DNA of 64,000 nucleotides from JADJLQ01 sp031417835 (GCA_031417835.1 JANOWJ010000138.1:84471-148470); one strand, 5' to 3'. Shown: positions 34,986-44,013, counted from the first letter of the stretch. The notes: generated by a model from the letters alone, not told the origin. Program-made: numbers and translations.

Positions 34986-36185
34986 ATGAAAACAAAATGG
35001 ATGTCTTGTTGGATGCTGGTTTTTATGACTATAAATCTTTATGCCCAAGCCTCGATTGAAAAACTTATCCAGACTCAAATGATCCTTGCTGAAGATGGGT
35101 CAGTGATAGAATTAAAAGAAGGCTTCAGTACCATTAGCAATAGCCTATCTATTGACGGCAAAAAAAATATTACCATCCGGGGCAAAGGAATCGATAAAAC
35201 CATACTTTCATTTAAAGGCCAAACCTCTGGAGCAGAAGGTATCAAAATCACGAATTGTGAACATGTCACTCTTGAAGACCTTACAGTACAAGACTCCAAA
35301 GGCGACCTGATCAAAGCCATGCATGTAAATGGACTGACACTAAGACGAGTCAAAGCAGAGTGGACCGGTAAGCCTAGTAAAAACAATGGGAGCTATGCCC
35401 TGTACCCTGTGCTCTGTGACCAGGTGCTCATCGACAGCTGTGTCGCTATAGGTGCTTCAGATGCCGGGATCTACGTGGGCCAGTCTAAAAATATTGTTGT
35501 AAAAAATTGCCTGGCTTATCACAATGTAGCCGGCATTGAAATTGAAAACTCATTGTATGCAGAGGTATTCAATAATACTGCGGTAAATAATACAGGAGGA
35601 ATCCTAATTTTCGATTTACCAGATTTGGTTCAAAAAAAAGGTGGTTATGTACGAGTATATAATAATCTCGTCAAAGAAAACAATCTGACCAATTTTGCCC
35701 CTAAGGGAAATATTGTGGCTAAAGTGCCTAAAGGTACCGGCATCTTAATATTGGCAACGAGCCATGTAGAAATATTTGATAATCAGGTGCTTCAAAACAG
35801 GACCTCCGGTGTGAGCATCATCAGCTACTTTATGACTGAAAACAAAATCACCGATACCGCTTATTATCCTTATCCCACTGCAATCTATATCCACGACAAT
35901 ACGTTTGAGCGAGATCCGGGTCGAGTACCTTTCAAAGGCAGGTTTGCCAAAATATATTGGTTCAAATTAAAATTTGGACGCGATGTGCCACACATTGTAT
36001 ACGACGGCATCCTGGATAAAGATTCATTTGATGTCAATGGCAAGGAAAAACCTGAAAACAAAATCTGTATCCGTAACAATAAAAATCAAAGTGTGGCGAA
36101 TATGGATGCGGAACATGGATTTAAAAATGTATCTCGAGATGCGGCACCATTTGATTGTACACATAAGATGATATATATGCGCTAA
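34986..36185 (+). CDS. Parallel beta-helix repeat protein, secreted (TIGR03805-like)
   Basis: 399 residues from the ATG at 34986, which places a signal peptide (SCWMLVFMTINLYAQ) at the N-terminus; the frame is open from an upstream ATG at 34902, which would spoil the leader. Right-handed beta-helix repeats: NITIRGKGIDKTILSFKG, EHVTLEDLTVQDS, KNIVVKNCLAYHNVAGIEIEN and VEIFDNQVLQN. Family members of this type are found next to a diheme cytochrome, exactly as here (gap 6 bases to the next gene). Function of the pair is not established; a role in oxidising or binding an extracellular glycan is possible. Confidence 0.83.
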   Translation: MKTKWMSCWMLVFMTINLYAQASIEKLIQTQMILAEDGSVIELKEGFSTISNSLSIDGKKNITIRGKGIDKTILSFKGQTSGAEGIKITNCEHVTLEDLTVQDSKGDLIKAMHVNGLTLRRVKAEWTGKPSKNNGSYALYPVLCDQVLIDSCVAIGASDAGIYVGQSKNIVVKNCLAYHNVAGIEIENSLYAEVFNNTAVNNTGGILIFDLPDLVQKKGGYVRVYNNLVKENNLTNFAPKGNIVAKVPKGTGILILATSHVEIFDNQVLQNRTSGVSIISYFMTENKITDTAYYPYPTAIYIHDNTFERDPGRVPFKGRFAKIYWFKLKFGRDVPHIVYDGILDKDSFDVNGKEKPENKICIRNNKNQSVANMDAEHGFKNVSRDAAPFDCTHKMIYMR

Positions 36186-36191
36186 CCCGGC

Positions 36192-37247
36192 ATGAATAAG
36201 TTTGTGACTATTGTTTTATTGATCGCTGTCCTGAGCATCCTAGCTTCAAGGCCAACATCACTATTAGAAAAAGATGTTGCTCCATTCAAACCAAAACTTT
36301 CTGATTACGGATTTTTTGATGGAAAACTAAATGAACAGATTCCTTCGGCTCATGTGCTGCCTTATTCACTCAACGCTCCACTTTTTTCTGACTATGCTCA
36401 TAAATTGCGTTTTGTAGTTTTTCCCGATCAAACCGGCGTTGTGTTTAATCCGGATTCGGTGTTTCAATTTCCAGTCGGCACTGCTATCATCAAAACATTT
36501 TTTTATTACCAGGATGAACGGAATTTAAAGAAGGGTCGCCGACTTATAGAGACTCGGATATTGCTGCATGAACCCAAAGGATGGATCTCACTGCCTTATG
36601 TGTGGGACGATCTTCAAGCAGATGCATTTTTAGAAGTAGCTGGTGGTAATACAGAGGTGACTTGGCGGGATCACCAGGGTACAAAACGCGAATTGAACTA
36701 CCGAATCCCAAATATGAATCAATGTAAAGGCTGTCATGAACGCAATGGTGTGATGACACCGATAGGGCCTACTGCAAGACAACTCAATGGAGATTTTCAA
36801 TATCCGGATCGCGCCGAAAATCAATTGCTGCGATGGAAAACATTGCATAGATTGACTGAGTTGCCGGATGATGTAAAACAAATCCCTGCTTTGGTCAATT
36901 ACGATAACCCCACTGAGCCTATCGATGCAAGAGCCAGAGCCTACTTGGATGTCAATTGCGCACATTGCCATACTAAAGCCGGACCTGCACAATCGTCGGG
37001 GCTGTATTTAGAATGGAGTACCATGGATAGTACGGCACTAGGATTTTTTAAAACCCCTGTAGCTGCGGGTAGAGGATCAGGCAATTTGGCGTACGATATC
37101 GTCCCGGGCAAGCCCCAGGAAAGCATATTATTGTATAGAATGCAATCGTTGGATCCGGGAGTCATGATGCCTGAATTGAGCCGTAGCTTGGCACATACAG
37201 AAGGCATCAAATTGATCAGAGAGTGGATCAAAACGATGGAAGATTGA
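36192..37247 (+). CDS. Diheme c-type cytochrome (SO2930/TIGR03806-like)
   Basis: 351 residues with a hydrophobic leader (IVLLIAVLSILAS). Two heme-binding motifs: CKGCH at about residue 178 and CAHCH at about residue 256. The N-terminal half has blocks such as PYSLNAPLFSDYAHKLRFV and PFPVGTAIIKTF-like FQFPVGTAIIKTFFY. The family is described as a partner of beta-helix proteins; here it starts 6 bases after that gene. Likely a periplasmic or outer-membrane-facing electron acceptor for an oxidation carried out with its partner (inference). Confidence 0.84.
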   Translation: MNKFVTIVLLIAVLSILASRPTSLLEKDVAPFKPKLSDYGFFDGKLNEQIPSAHVLPYSLNAPLFSDYAHKLRFVVFPDQTGVVFNPDSVFQFPVGTAIIKTFFYYQDERNLKKGRRLIETRILLHEPKGWISLPYVWDDLQADAFLEVAGGNTEVTWRDHQGTKRELNYRIPNMNQCKGCHERNGVMTPIGPTARQLNGDFQYPDRAENQLLRWKTLHRLTELPDDVKQIPALVNYDNPTEPIDARARAYLDVNCAHCHTKAGPAQSSGLYLEWSTMDSTALGFFKTPVAAGRGSGNLAYDIVPGKPQESILLYRMQSLDPGVMMPELSRSLAHTEGIKLIREWIKTMED

Positions 37248-37366
37248 TAAGTGCATGAGACGCAGCGGAGTGAAGAATTAATTTTTATAAAAAGGGCGTA
37301 CGAGGATGCACCTCAACCAAATCATAATTAATTATCATCTTTATTAGGAAGATTAAGTACCAGAGT

Positions 37367-39838
37367 ATGATAAAAACCAGGCAAGCATGGATCAAGTTTT
37401 ATTTATTTTGGGCTCTTAGTATCATTGTTATATTCCGATTAGGTGCACAATCTGGTAATCTTCCAAAACAAATAGACACTAAATCTTTCAATCCCGCTAC
37501 CCTTAGCTGGTATACCGAACCTGCAAAAAAATGGGATGAGGCCCTTCCTGTGGGCAATGGCAGACTTGGTGCAATGGTATTTGGCAGAAATGGTGAAGAA
37601 AGAATCCAACTCAATGAAGAAACCTATTGGTCGGGTGGTCCTTATTCCACGGTAGTGAAAAGTGGCCATAAAGTATTGCCCAAAATTCAACGATTGGTAT
37701 TGGAGGAAAAATATTTGGAAGCTCATAATCTTTTTGGTCGTCACCTGATGGGGTATCCGGTAGAGCAACAGAAATATCAAAGCCTGGCCAATCTTCATTT
37801 GTTTTTTAAAGATCAGGATTCTATCACAGATTACAGGCGATGGCTCGATCTGGAAACAGGGGTAACAGGGGTCACGTACAAGGCCCATGATATTACCTTC
37901 AAAAGAGAAGTGTTTGCCTCTGCACCCGACCAGATGATCGTGGTCAGAATCACTGCTGACAGACCAGCTTCTATTTATTTAAAAGCCAATATCAGGGGAC
38001 TGCGCAATCAGGCGCATTCCAACTATGGCACAGATTATTTCAGGATGGATGCCTATGGTTCGGATGGATTGGTATTGACTGGTAAATCGGCGGACTATAT
38101 GGGGGTGACCGGTCAATTGAAGTATGAAGCGCGCATAAAAGCAAACATCGAGGGGGGCACGATCAAGACAGAAGGAGTTGATTTAGTGATTGATCAAGCA
38201 GACGCAGTGACCCTATATGTTGCCGCGGCTACTAATTTTGTGAATTACAAAAATGTAACTGCTGATCAACCTGTACGCGTTGATCAATATTTTAAATCGA
38301 TCAATGGTAAGGCTTTTGGGACGATGTATGAGGCAGCGCTTAAGGACCATAAAAAATATTTTGACCGGGTTCAACTGGTATTACCAATCACTGCAAATTC
38401 TTTTCTCGCAACTCCGGAACGGATAAAAAGTATTCAAGGTAGCCCTGATCCGGCCTTAGCTGCATTGAGTTATAATTTCGGAAGATATATCATGATTGCT
38501 TCATCCCGGCCAGGTACCCTGGCCGCTAATCTGCAAGGTATATGGAATGATGATATGAACCCCTCCTGGGATTCGAAGTATACCACCAATATTAATACTC
38601 AAATGAATTATTGGCCGGTAGAAAGCAGTAACCTTTCAGAATGTGCTTTACCGTTATTTGACCTGATCAAAGATGTCACGGATCAGGGTCGCAAGGTAGC
38701 TAGTGAACATTATGGGGCTCGAGGTTGGGTCTTGCATCAGAATACCGATCTGTGGCGGGTGGCAGCACCCATGGATGGTCCTACCTGGGGCACATTTACG
38801 GTGGGTGGAGCATGGCTTTGTACTCATCTTTGGGAGCATTATCAGTATACCAGGGATATTGCTTTTTTAAAATCGGCCTATGCCTTGATCGAAGGGGCTG
38901 TCCAGTTTTTTATAGACTTTCTAAAGCCTCATCCCAATGGTAAGTGGTTGGTGACCAATCCATCTACTTCGCCTGAAAATTTTCCGGATGGTGGTGGCAA
39001 CAAACCTTATTTTGATGAGGTGACCGCTGGCTTTCGCGAGGGCACAACCATTTGCGCAGGATCATCTATCGATATGCAGATCTTGTATGATTTGTTTGGT
39101 TATTTTATGGAAGCATCTACCATGCTAGGCAAAAAGAGTCTTTTTATTGATTCGGTAAAAAATGCCCGCGAAAAATTAGTCCCACCGCAAATAGGTAAGG
39201 ATGGTGCACTACAGGAATGGGCCGATGATTGGAAGTCATTGGAAAAAAATCACCGCCATTTCTCGCATATGTATGGCTTGTATCCTGGTAAAATATTGTA
39301 TGAAAAGCGCACTCCTGCATTGACCGAAGCTTATAAAAAAGTTTTGGAAGAACGGGGTGATGGATCCGCAGGATGGTCAAGGGCTTGGAAAATGGCTTTA
39401 TGGGCCAGGCTTGGCGATGGTAACCGAGCCAATAAAATATTCAAAGGAATGCTAAAAGATCAGACCTGCACTTCTTTGTTTTCCATATGTAGCAGAGCTA
39501 TGCAGGTAGATGGTAGTTTTGGTGCGACAGCAGCTATCACTGCGATGCTGATGCAATCTCAGGATGGGACGATACGATTATTACCTGCACTACCTGATGA
39601 ATGGAGTGATGGTGAATATAAGGGAGTATGTGCCAGGGGTGGATTTGAATTGGATTATGCATGGAAGGGTAAGAAGGTAACTCGATTGATGATTAAATCT
39701 AAGGCGGGTGGGGTGTGTAGAGTTGAAAATAGACCTAATCTGAGAATTACTTGTAATGGGAAAATTGTGGAGAATAAGACCTCGAATGGGATCGTTGAAT
39801 TCAATACGGACAAGGGCGGGACTTATAATATTGAATAG
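37367..39838 (+). CDS. GH95-family glycoside hydrolase (alpha-L-fucosidase-like), secreted
   Basis: 823 residues with a signal peptide-like leader. The family's opening block is EALPVGNGRLGAMVFG and LNEETYWSGGPY. The (alpha/alpha)6 barrel carries the expected catalytic-site blocks: TNINTQMNYWP near residues 405-415 (paired Asn), PSTSPENF near 531-538 (Glu) and VDGSFGATAAI near 714 (Asp). GH95 enzymes release alpha-1,2-fucose or galactose from glycans such as xyloglucan or mucin-type chains. It follows the beta-helix/cytochrome pair on the same strand. Confidence 0.9.
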   Translation: MIKTRQAWIKFYLFWALSIIVIFRLGAQSGNLPKQIDTKSFNPATLSWYTEPAKKWDEALPVGNGRLGAMVFGRNGEERIQLNEETYWSGGPYSTVVKSGHKVLPKIQRLVLEEKYLEAHNLFGRHLMGYPVEQQKYQSLANLHLFFKDQDSITDYRRWLDLETGVTGVTYKAHDITFKREVFASAPDQMIVVRITADRPASIYLKANIRGLRNQAHSNYGTDYFRMDAYGSDGLVLTGKSADYMGVTGQLKYEARIKANIEGGTIKTEGVDLVIDQADAVTLYVAAATNFVNYKNVTADQPVRVDQYFKSINGKAFGTMYEAALKDHKKYFDRVQLVLPITANSFLATPERIKSIQGSPDPALAALSYNFGRYIMIASSRPGTLAANLQGIWNDDMNPSWDSKYTTNINTQMNYWPVESSNLSECALPLFDLIKDVTDQGRKVASEHYGARGWVLHQNTDLWRVAAPMDGPTWGTFTVGGAWLCTHLWEHYQYTRDIAFLKSAYALIEGAVQFFIDFLKPHPNGKWLVTNPSTSPENFPDGGGNKPYFDEVTAGFREGTTICAGSSIDMQILYDLFGYFMEASTMLGKKSLFIDSVKNAREKLVPPQIGKDGALQEWADDWKSLEKNHRHFSHMYGLYPGKILYEKRTPALTEAYKKVLEERGDGSAGWSRAWKMALWARLGDGNRANKIFKGMLKDQTCTSLFSICSRAMQVDGSFGATAAITAMLMQSQDGTIRLLPALPDEWSDGEYKGVCARGGFELDYAWKGKKVTRLMIKSKAGGVCRVENRPNLRITCNGKIVENKTSNGIVEFNTDKGGTYNIE

Positions 39839-39869
39839 CTTTTCATTTGAACGAAGAAATTATAGATCT

Positions 39870-40067
39870 ATGAAATATTTAGAATACAAGGGTTACGCAG
39901 GCAGTATCGAATATAGCCCAGAAGATAAATTACTTTTCGGAAAAGTGCTGGGTATGAAAGGACTTATCTCTTATGAAGGCAAAACTAGCTCTGCGCTTGA
40001 AAAAGATTTTCGTATTGCCGTTGATGAATACTTGAAGGATTGTGGATGGGTAACAATCGCAAGTTAA
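39870..40067 (+). CDS. Truncated HicB-like antitoxin
   Basis: 65 residues from the ATG at 39870 (frame is open upstream inside the end of GH95, so the ATG is preferred). The HicB partial-RNase-H-like domain is recognisable (LEYKGYAGSIEYSPEDKLLFG, then ALEKDFRIAVDEYLKDC). Full HicB proteins continue with a ribbon-helix-helix DNA-binding domain; here the frame stops after VTIAS, so that domain is missing. No HicA toxin gene is between the GH95 gene and this start. Probably a decayed toxin-antitoxin remnant at the left edge of the methyltransferase island. Confidence 0.6.
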   Translation: MKYLEYKGYAGSIEYSPEDKLLFGKVLGMKGLISYEGKTSSALEKDFRIAVDEYLKDCGWVTIAS

Positions 40068-40195
40068 AAGTATCCCTATTAACGCATAAAATCGCCAATG
40101 AGAATGGATAAGGTTTCCTCCCCTAAGCCAAAGTAATTTAAGAAAGTGCCCCCTCACCCAAAAAAAAATCAACTATGAAAATTTTATTTTTTTAT

Positions 40196-41437
40196 TTATA
40201 AGTTTTTAATACTCTTGCTTTCACTTTCGAAAATGAAATCAAAAATTCTTTGCGCAACTGCTTTTGCTAAAAGCGGCGGAACTGCATTTCCAATTTGGTT
40301 GTATTGTGAAAGAAAATTTTCATCTTCCCTTCCTAATTGCTTTAAGAGCTTGGAAGAAATTTGTGTCCGCTTTCCTTTAAAAATATAATTGTCTGGAAAT
40401 GATTGCAATCGAGCTGCTTCTCTTGAAGTAATATTTCTTGGTTGTTTCGGGTGAATAAAGTTTGAATAGAATGAAGCAGGAATTGTATATGAAATCATTT
40501 CAGGTTTTAAGTGTCGGTAGTTTGAATTATACTCGCAGTCGGAAATTTCTCCATTTCCGTTTCTCCTTCTCACTCGCAATTCCTCAGGGATTTCTTCTAA
40601 GGTGAATCCGTTTAAAATTTGTTCGTAGCGTTCAACAATTCTTTTGGTGTGAACCATTGTTACATGATTGAAGAGTTTCACAGCATTGCCTCTAATTAAC
40701 TTTTGAAATTCACTTCTCGGCTTAGTTTTAAAATCTGTTTCTTCGTCACCTTCACCAGCTTTCAATTTTGGTAAATCACCAATTGCTTTCTGAACATTCA
40801 CAGCTTGCTTCAAGGTCCTCGCTTTTCCATTAAGCATTTTCCTTTCACTTGGTAGGTAGTGAGTAATTGGTGGTTCAGAAATTTCGATCCCAAGCTTGTT
40901 TCCAACAATAAATATTCTCTCTCTGTTTTGCGGCACCCCATAGTTTGCAGCATTAAGTTCCCAAACATTTACAGTATAGCCAATACCTTTAAAGGCTGAT
41001 TTAATGATCTCAATTACCTTTTCGCCATTATGATTTTTACCAGTCAAAAGTCCTTTCACATTTTCCATAACGAATACCTTTGGTTGCAATACACGAACCC
41101 ATTGAACAAAATTTTTAAATAAAGAATTTCGTGGGTCCTTTGGGTCTTTTGCGGGTCCTGCATAACTAAATCCTTGACACGGCGGTCCTCCAATTATTAC
41201 ATCCGGTTTGGCAGGACAAACCCCAAGAATTTGTTTGTCAGTTTTGAAATGGCGAATATCATCTTGAATTATTTTTTGCTTTTCGTGATTGTTCGCTTTA
41301 AGGGTATCAACAGCCCATTTATCCACTTCAAGGGAACAAATTACTTTAAAATTGCCAGCTAAATTAAATCCAAGTCCAAAACCTCCTGCACCGGCAAACA
41401 AATCAAGAACTTTTATTTTTCGTTTTGTATTATTCAT
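40196..41437 (-). CDS. DNA (cytosine-5) methyltransferase
   Basis: 413 residues with the m5C methyltransferase motifs in order: I DLFAGAGGFGLGF, IV GGPPCQGFSYAGP with the catalytic Cys, VI MENVKGLLTG, VIII YGVPQNRERIF, and X QIGNAVPPLLAKAVAQ. It methylates cytosine at C5 in a specific sequence not readable here. It is last of a minus-strand operon with an unidentified Rossmann-like protein (4-base overlap) and a MORC-like ATPase; no restriction endonuclease is recognised next to it. The region looks laterally acquired: AT-rich, and with low-complexity intergenic bases either side. Confidence 0.93.
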   Translation of the reverse strand: MNNTKRKIKVLDLFAGAGGFGLGFNLAGNFKVICSLEVDKWAVDTLKANNHEKQKIIQDDIRHFKTDKQILGVCPAKPDVIIGGPPCQGFSYAGPAKDPKDPRNSLFKNFVQWVRVLQPKVFVMENVKGLLTGKNHNGEKVIEIIKSAFKGIGYTVNVWELNAANYGVPQNRERIFIVGNKLGIEISEPPITHYLPSERKMLNGKARTLKQAVNVQKAIGDLPKLKAGEGDEETDFKTKPRSEFQKLIRGNAVKLFNHVTMVHTKRIVERYEQILNGFTLEEIPEELRVRRRNGNGEISDCEYNSNYRHLKPEMISYTIPASFYSNFIHPKQPRNITSREAARLQSFPDNYIFKGKRTQISSKLLKQLGREDENFLSQYNQIGNAVPPLLAKAVAQRIFDFIFESESKSIKNL

Positions 41438-42444
41438 AGATTTGACTCCGTATAGTTAGGAAAGTAACGGTAAATTTTTGCGTATTTGTGTATTGCATCA
41501 TCACTAATAACTCCCCTTAATTCTTCAAGTGCTGTTTCCTTTGCTTCATTGTTGATGTTAAAGTCAGGAAGATGTTTGTTAAGGGCATGAATTTCACGGT
41601 ATGTCAAGTTAGGAACTCGTATTTCAAATTGCTTTTCACCAGTCATTATGAAATCCAAATTCTCGAAATTCATCTGCTCAACTTTATCCTTGTCCTTATC
41701 TGAGAAAAGAATTCCACCAACTGTAAGCATTGCTTGGCCATCTTGATACAAGAAATTGAAAATTTGTTTATAGTCAAATTTATCTCTTGATTCTAATTTA
41801 TTCCTTTCGGTAATAATTTCACGCGCCTCTGCGTCGATAACATTTCTCAGAATTGAATAGTAATCACTTTTTTTCATCTCTTTTTTTAAATCACTACTGC
41901 GAATTCTTTTTCTAACCTCAACATCCTTATTCAATTTTGCATGGATTTTTTCTGTGGTAGTTTTGTTCACAACTTCACTTTCCTTCAAGTCAACATTAAT
42001 AGAAAGAATAAAAACACTTCCTGATTTAGCCCGTTGAAAAAAAGTAGCCATGTCTTTAAACATGTATGCCTGAAGTGTATGTGTATAGTCAAGCCACAAA
42101 ATAGATTTGTTATTCTTCCAATCAACTTCTGGTAATTTCTCGTTTGATTCACCTGTCAAAACATTAATACAAGAGTATGGTTTGTTAAAGCGTACTCTTG
42201 TTTCCATTTCAGACTCTCCTTCAATTGAAATTAATTTTTGAATTCCAAGTTGCTTATGAAATAGTGTGAAGTCAACAAAGTATACAGATCCAAATCCGAC
42301 ATACTGATAATTATTAATATCAGAGATAACAGATAGTCTACTTAATGCTTCGCAAAGCATTTTCCGCTCTATATTTTTCGCAGGACGAAACATATAGTTC
42401 ATCATTTCATCATTCCGAATTTTTAATTCTTTATTTTTCGGCAT
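41434..42444 (-). CDS. Unidentified Rossmann-like protein (possible methyltransferase fold) in the Dcm operon
   Basis: 336 residues, family not recognised. The N-terminal 160 residues look like a Rossmann/SAM-methyltransferase fold: YQYVGFGSVYFVDF (possible motif I), KLISIEGESEMETRVRF (acidic motif II), NKSILWLDYTHTL (possible motif IV) and GSVFILSINVD. The C-terminal half is helical and charged (NRDKFDYKQIF-like, EIHALNKHLPDF). No leader or membrane segment. It overlaps the cytosine methyltransferase gene by 4 bases and follows the ATPase gene by 2, so the three are surely one operon. It may be a second modification enzyme or a dead methyltransferase used for recognition (inference). Confidence 0.65.
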   Translation of the reverse strand: MPKNKELKIRNDEMMNYMFRPAKNIERKMLCEALSRLSVISDINNYQYVGFGSVYFVDFTLFHKQLGIQKLISIEGESEMETRVRFNKPYSCINVLTGESNEKLPEVDWKNNKSILWLDYTHTLQAYMFKDMATFFQRAKSGSVFILSINVDLKESEVVNKTTTEKIHAKLNKDVEVRKRIRSSDLKKEMKKSDYYSILRNVIDAEAREIITERNKLESRDKFDYKQIFNFLYQDGQAMLTVGGILFSDKDKDKVEQMNFENLDFIMTGEKQFEIRVPNLTYREIHALNKHLPDFNINNEAKETALEELRGVISDDAIHKYAKIYRYFPNYTESNL

Positions 42445-42446
42445 AG

Positions 42447-43139
42447 TTAACCCCCAATTTCGTTTTCATAATAGTGGTCAAAAGTTTTACTGCCAACATC
42501 TGATGGTTTGGAAGCACCGATATGCTTTTTAACTTTATTGAATTTTACAATGGGAACTTTATACCTTATAGTTTTGATGTCTGTTTCTTTTATCGCATTT
42601 AGAATTTGCGGAAATTGAAATTTTACCTCTGACTTTTTCTTCTCAGATAAGATTTTAATAATTGAAACAACTTTAGAATTTGAAATTTTATTATTTAAAA
42701 CTTGGCTCTTTACTGGATTGTCTTTTTCTCTTTCCTTTTTTTGTCTGTTTAAGAGAAGGAAAACATCTTTCATGATTTCTATCATTTTTTTCCTCACCGC
42801 CAAATAGTCCGATGAATCAGGGTCAATTCCTGTTTTCGTGGTGTTCCAAGGAAGAGAGGAGGATTTTTTGGAGTTAAAAAAAACATACCCTCTAAATCCC
42901 CAAAACTGCTGGTGATAATTAGCCACTCCATCTCCATCTTGACCAGTCCATCCAGTCAAATAGGATTTATCATGAGATAAAATTAACCTATCATTGCAGA
43001 AAATATTCCATCCACCCTCATTTTCAAGTTCATCTGAAACTCCCGCATAAATTTCAACTTGTAGTTCTCCATCCTTATGCTTGAAGGTATGCTTCCAATA
43101 AGCTGGCATTAATTCCTTATCCAATTTGAGGGTCATCAA
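42447..43139 (-). CDS. C-terminal half of the nonsense-interrupted MORC-like GHKL ATPase
   Basis: Open from a TTG at 43139 for 230 codons, but this is very probably not an independent gene: the frame is the same as the ATPase frame at 43257-43808, and the 39 codons between its start and the TAA at 43257-43259 still read as protein. It contains the second part of the family: GGWNIFCNDRLILSHDKSY, then WGFRGYVFFNSKKSSSLPWNTTKTG, and a charged helical tail ending NEIGG. This corresponds to the S5-like and C-terminal regions of MutL/MORC-related ATPases. It may be made by internal initiation or be dead. Confidence 0.7.
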   Translation of the reverse strand: MMTLKLDKELMPAYWKHTFKHKDGELQVEIYAGVSDELENEGGWNIFCNDRLILSHDKSYLTGWTGQDGDGVANYHQQFWGFRGYVFFNSKKSSSLPWNTTKTGIDPDSSDYLAVRKKMIEIMKDVFLLLNRQKKEREKDNPVKSQVLNNKISNSKVVSIIKILSEKKKSEVKFQFPQILNAIKETDIKTIRYKVPIVKFNKVKKHIGASKPSDVGSKTFDHYYENEIGG

Positions 43140-43256
43140 AGGAGCTTTAATAGTATCCCCATTAATTTTTATTTCAAGCCCTTTACTAATATTTAATATT
43201 TGTTCTGTAGCTATTTCCTGTTTAAGTTCGTTTTCAAACTGAGCTTTCTTGAAATT

Positions 43257-43259
43257 TTA
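43257..43259 (-). other. In-frame TAA interrupting the GHKL ATPase
   Basis: Reading the minus strand across this codon gives DLSDDAK, stop, NFKKAQFENELKQEI, continuing without a frame change to the downstream half, which ends at 42447. The sequence after the stop has the charge and helix pattern of the family's linker. A single base change (for example from GAA, CAA or AAA) would restore a 453-residue protein. Confidence 0.8.
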
Positions 43260-43808
43260 TTTTGCATCGTCGCTGAGGTCAGAAATTACTATTGTTGTGC
43301 CTGTAGTACTTGGTGCATTTTTTTCTTTTACGTTGACAGTATCAAATTTAAAATCCCAATTCGTTTCATCATTCTTCCAAGTACTGACAGGAATTTTAAT
43401 ACTGAAACTTGATGTCGGGGCTTTAGATTTTACAATTATGGTTTCCCCCAATTTAAAGAAAGCCCTTTTCATTCCAATACCAAATCTACCTATTGAGTGA
43501 TCAATAAGTTTGTGTTGTTGTGGTTTGCCTAATTTGAAAGCATAATCTCTTGCAACTTTCTCTTCTATGCCGCTTCCATTGTCTGAAATGGAAAACTGTT
43601 TTTCATCAATCTTTATATTGATGATGTAACCATTTAATTTGTTAGGACTTAATGCCTTGGCTTTAATAGCGTCAACAGAATTATCAACTAAATCCCCAAT
43701 AGCATCACGAAGTGTAATGTCTTTAATAAGCATTGTAATGAAAAAATCCTTTGTTGGGTCTCCATGAACCAGTTTGCTCTCGTCAATATTTTCAGATTGT
43801 TTAGCCAT
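43257..43808 (-). CDS. N-terminal half of the MORC/MutL-like GHKL ATPase (nonsense-interrupted)
   Basis: 183 residues ending at the in-frame TAA. The Bergerat ATP-binding fold is complete: LVDNSVDAIKAKA (motif N), SISDNGSGIEEKVA (motif G1), and SIGRFGIGMKRAFFKLG (motif G2). The GRFGIGMK form is that of MORC-like and MutL-like ATPases rather than histidine kinases. Prokaryotic members are known from operons with DNA methyltransferases and nucleases and are predicted to act in restriction. Here the ATP-binding half could still fold, but without the S5/C-terminal half. First gene of the operon; a 205-base gap with AT-rich sequence separates it from the TauE-like gene. Confidence 0.85.
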   Translation of the reverse strand: MAKQSENIDESKLVHGDPTKDFFITMLIKDITLRDAIGDLVDNSVDAIKAKALSPNKLNGYIINIKIDEKQFSISDNGSGIEEKVARDYAFKLGKPQQHKLIDHSIGRFGIGMKRAFFKLGETIIVKSKAPTSSFSIKIPVSTWKNDETNWDFKFDTVNVKEKNAPSTTGTTIVISDLSDDAK

Positions 43809-44013
43809 AACTAAAATTATACAATTCGATATTAATGTGTTTTGCTTTGCAAAGTAAGCGAAAATGTGATGGAAAATCGCATCCTAGCTTTATCTTTGTG
43901 GGTAATCTTACAGAATTGAATGTAATTGAACCAGATCATTTAATTGTTTCTGCTAATTTTTTTAGATTTGTTAATCAATTAATTGCAAACTTAGTTTGCT
44001 TTGTTAGCTTGTT

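Noticed and set aside
34705..34989. 94-codon frame between the phosphoesterase and beta-helix genes
   Set aside because: It overlaps the phosphoesterase end and the beta-helix start, has no domain, and contains no conserved-looking blocks; treated as chance.
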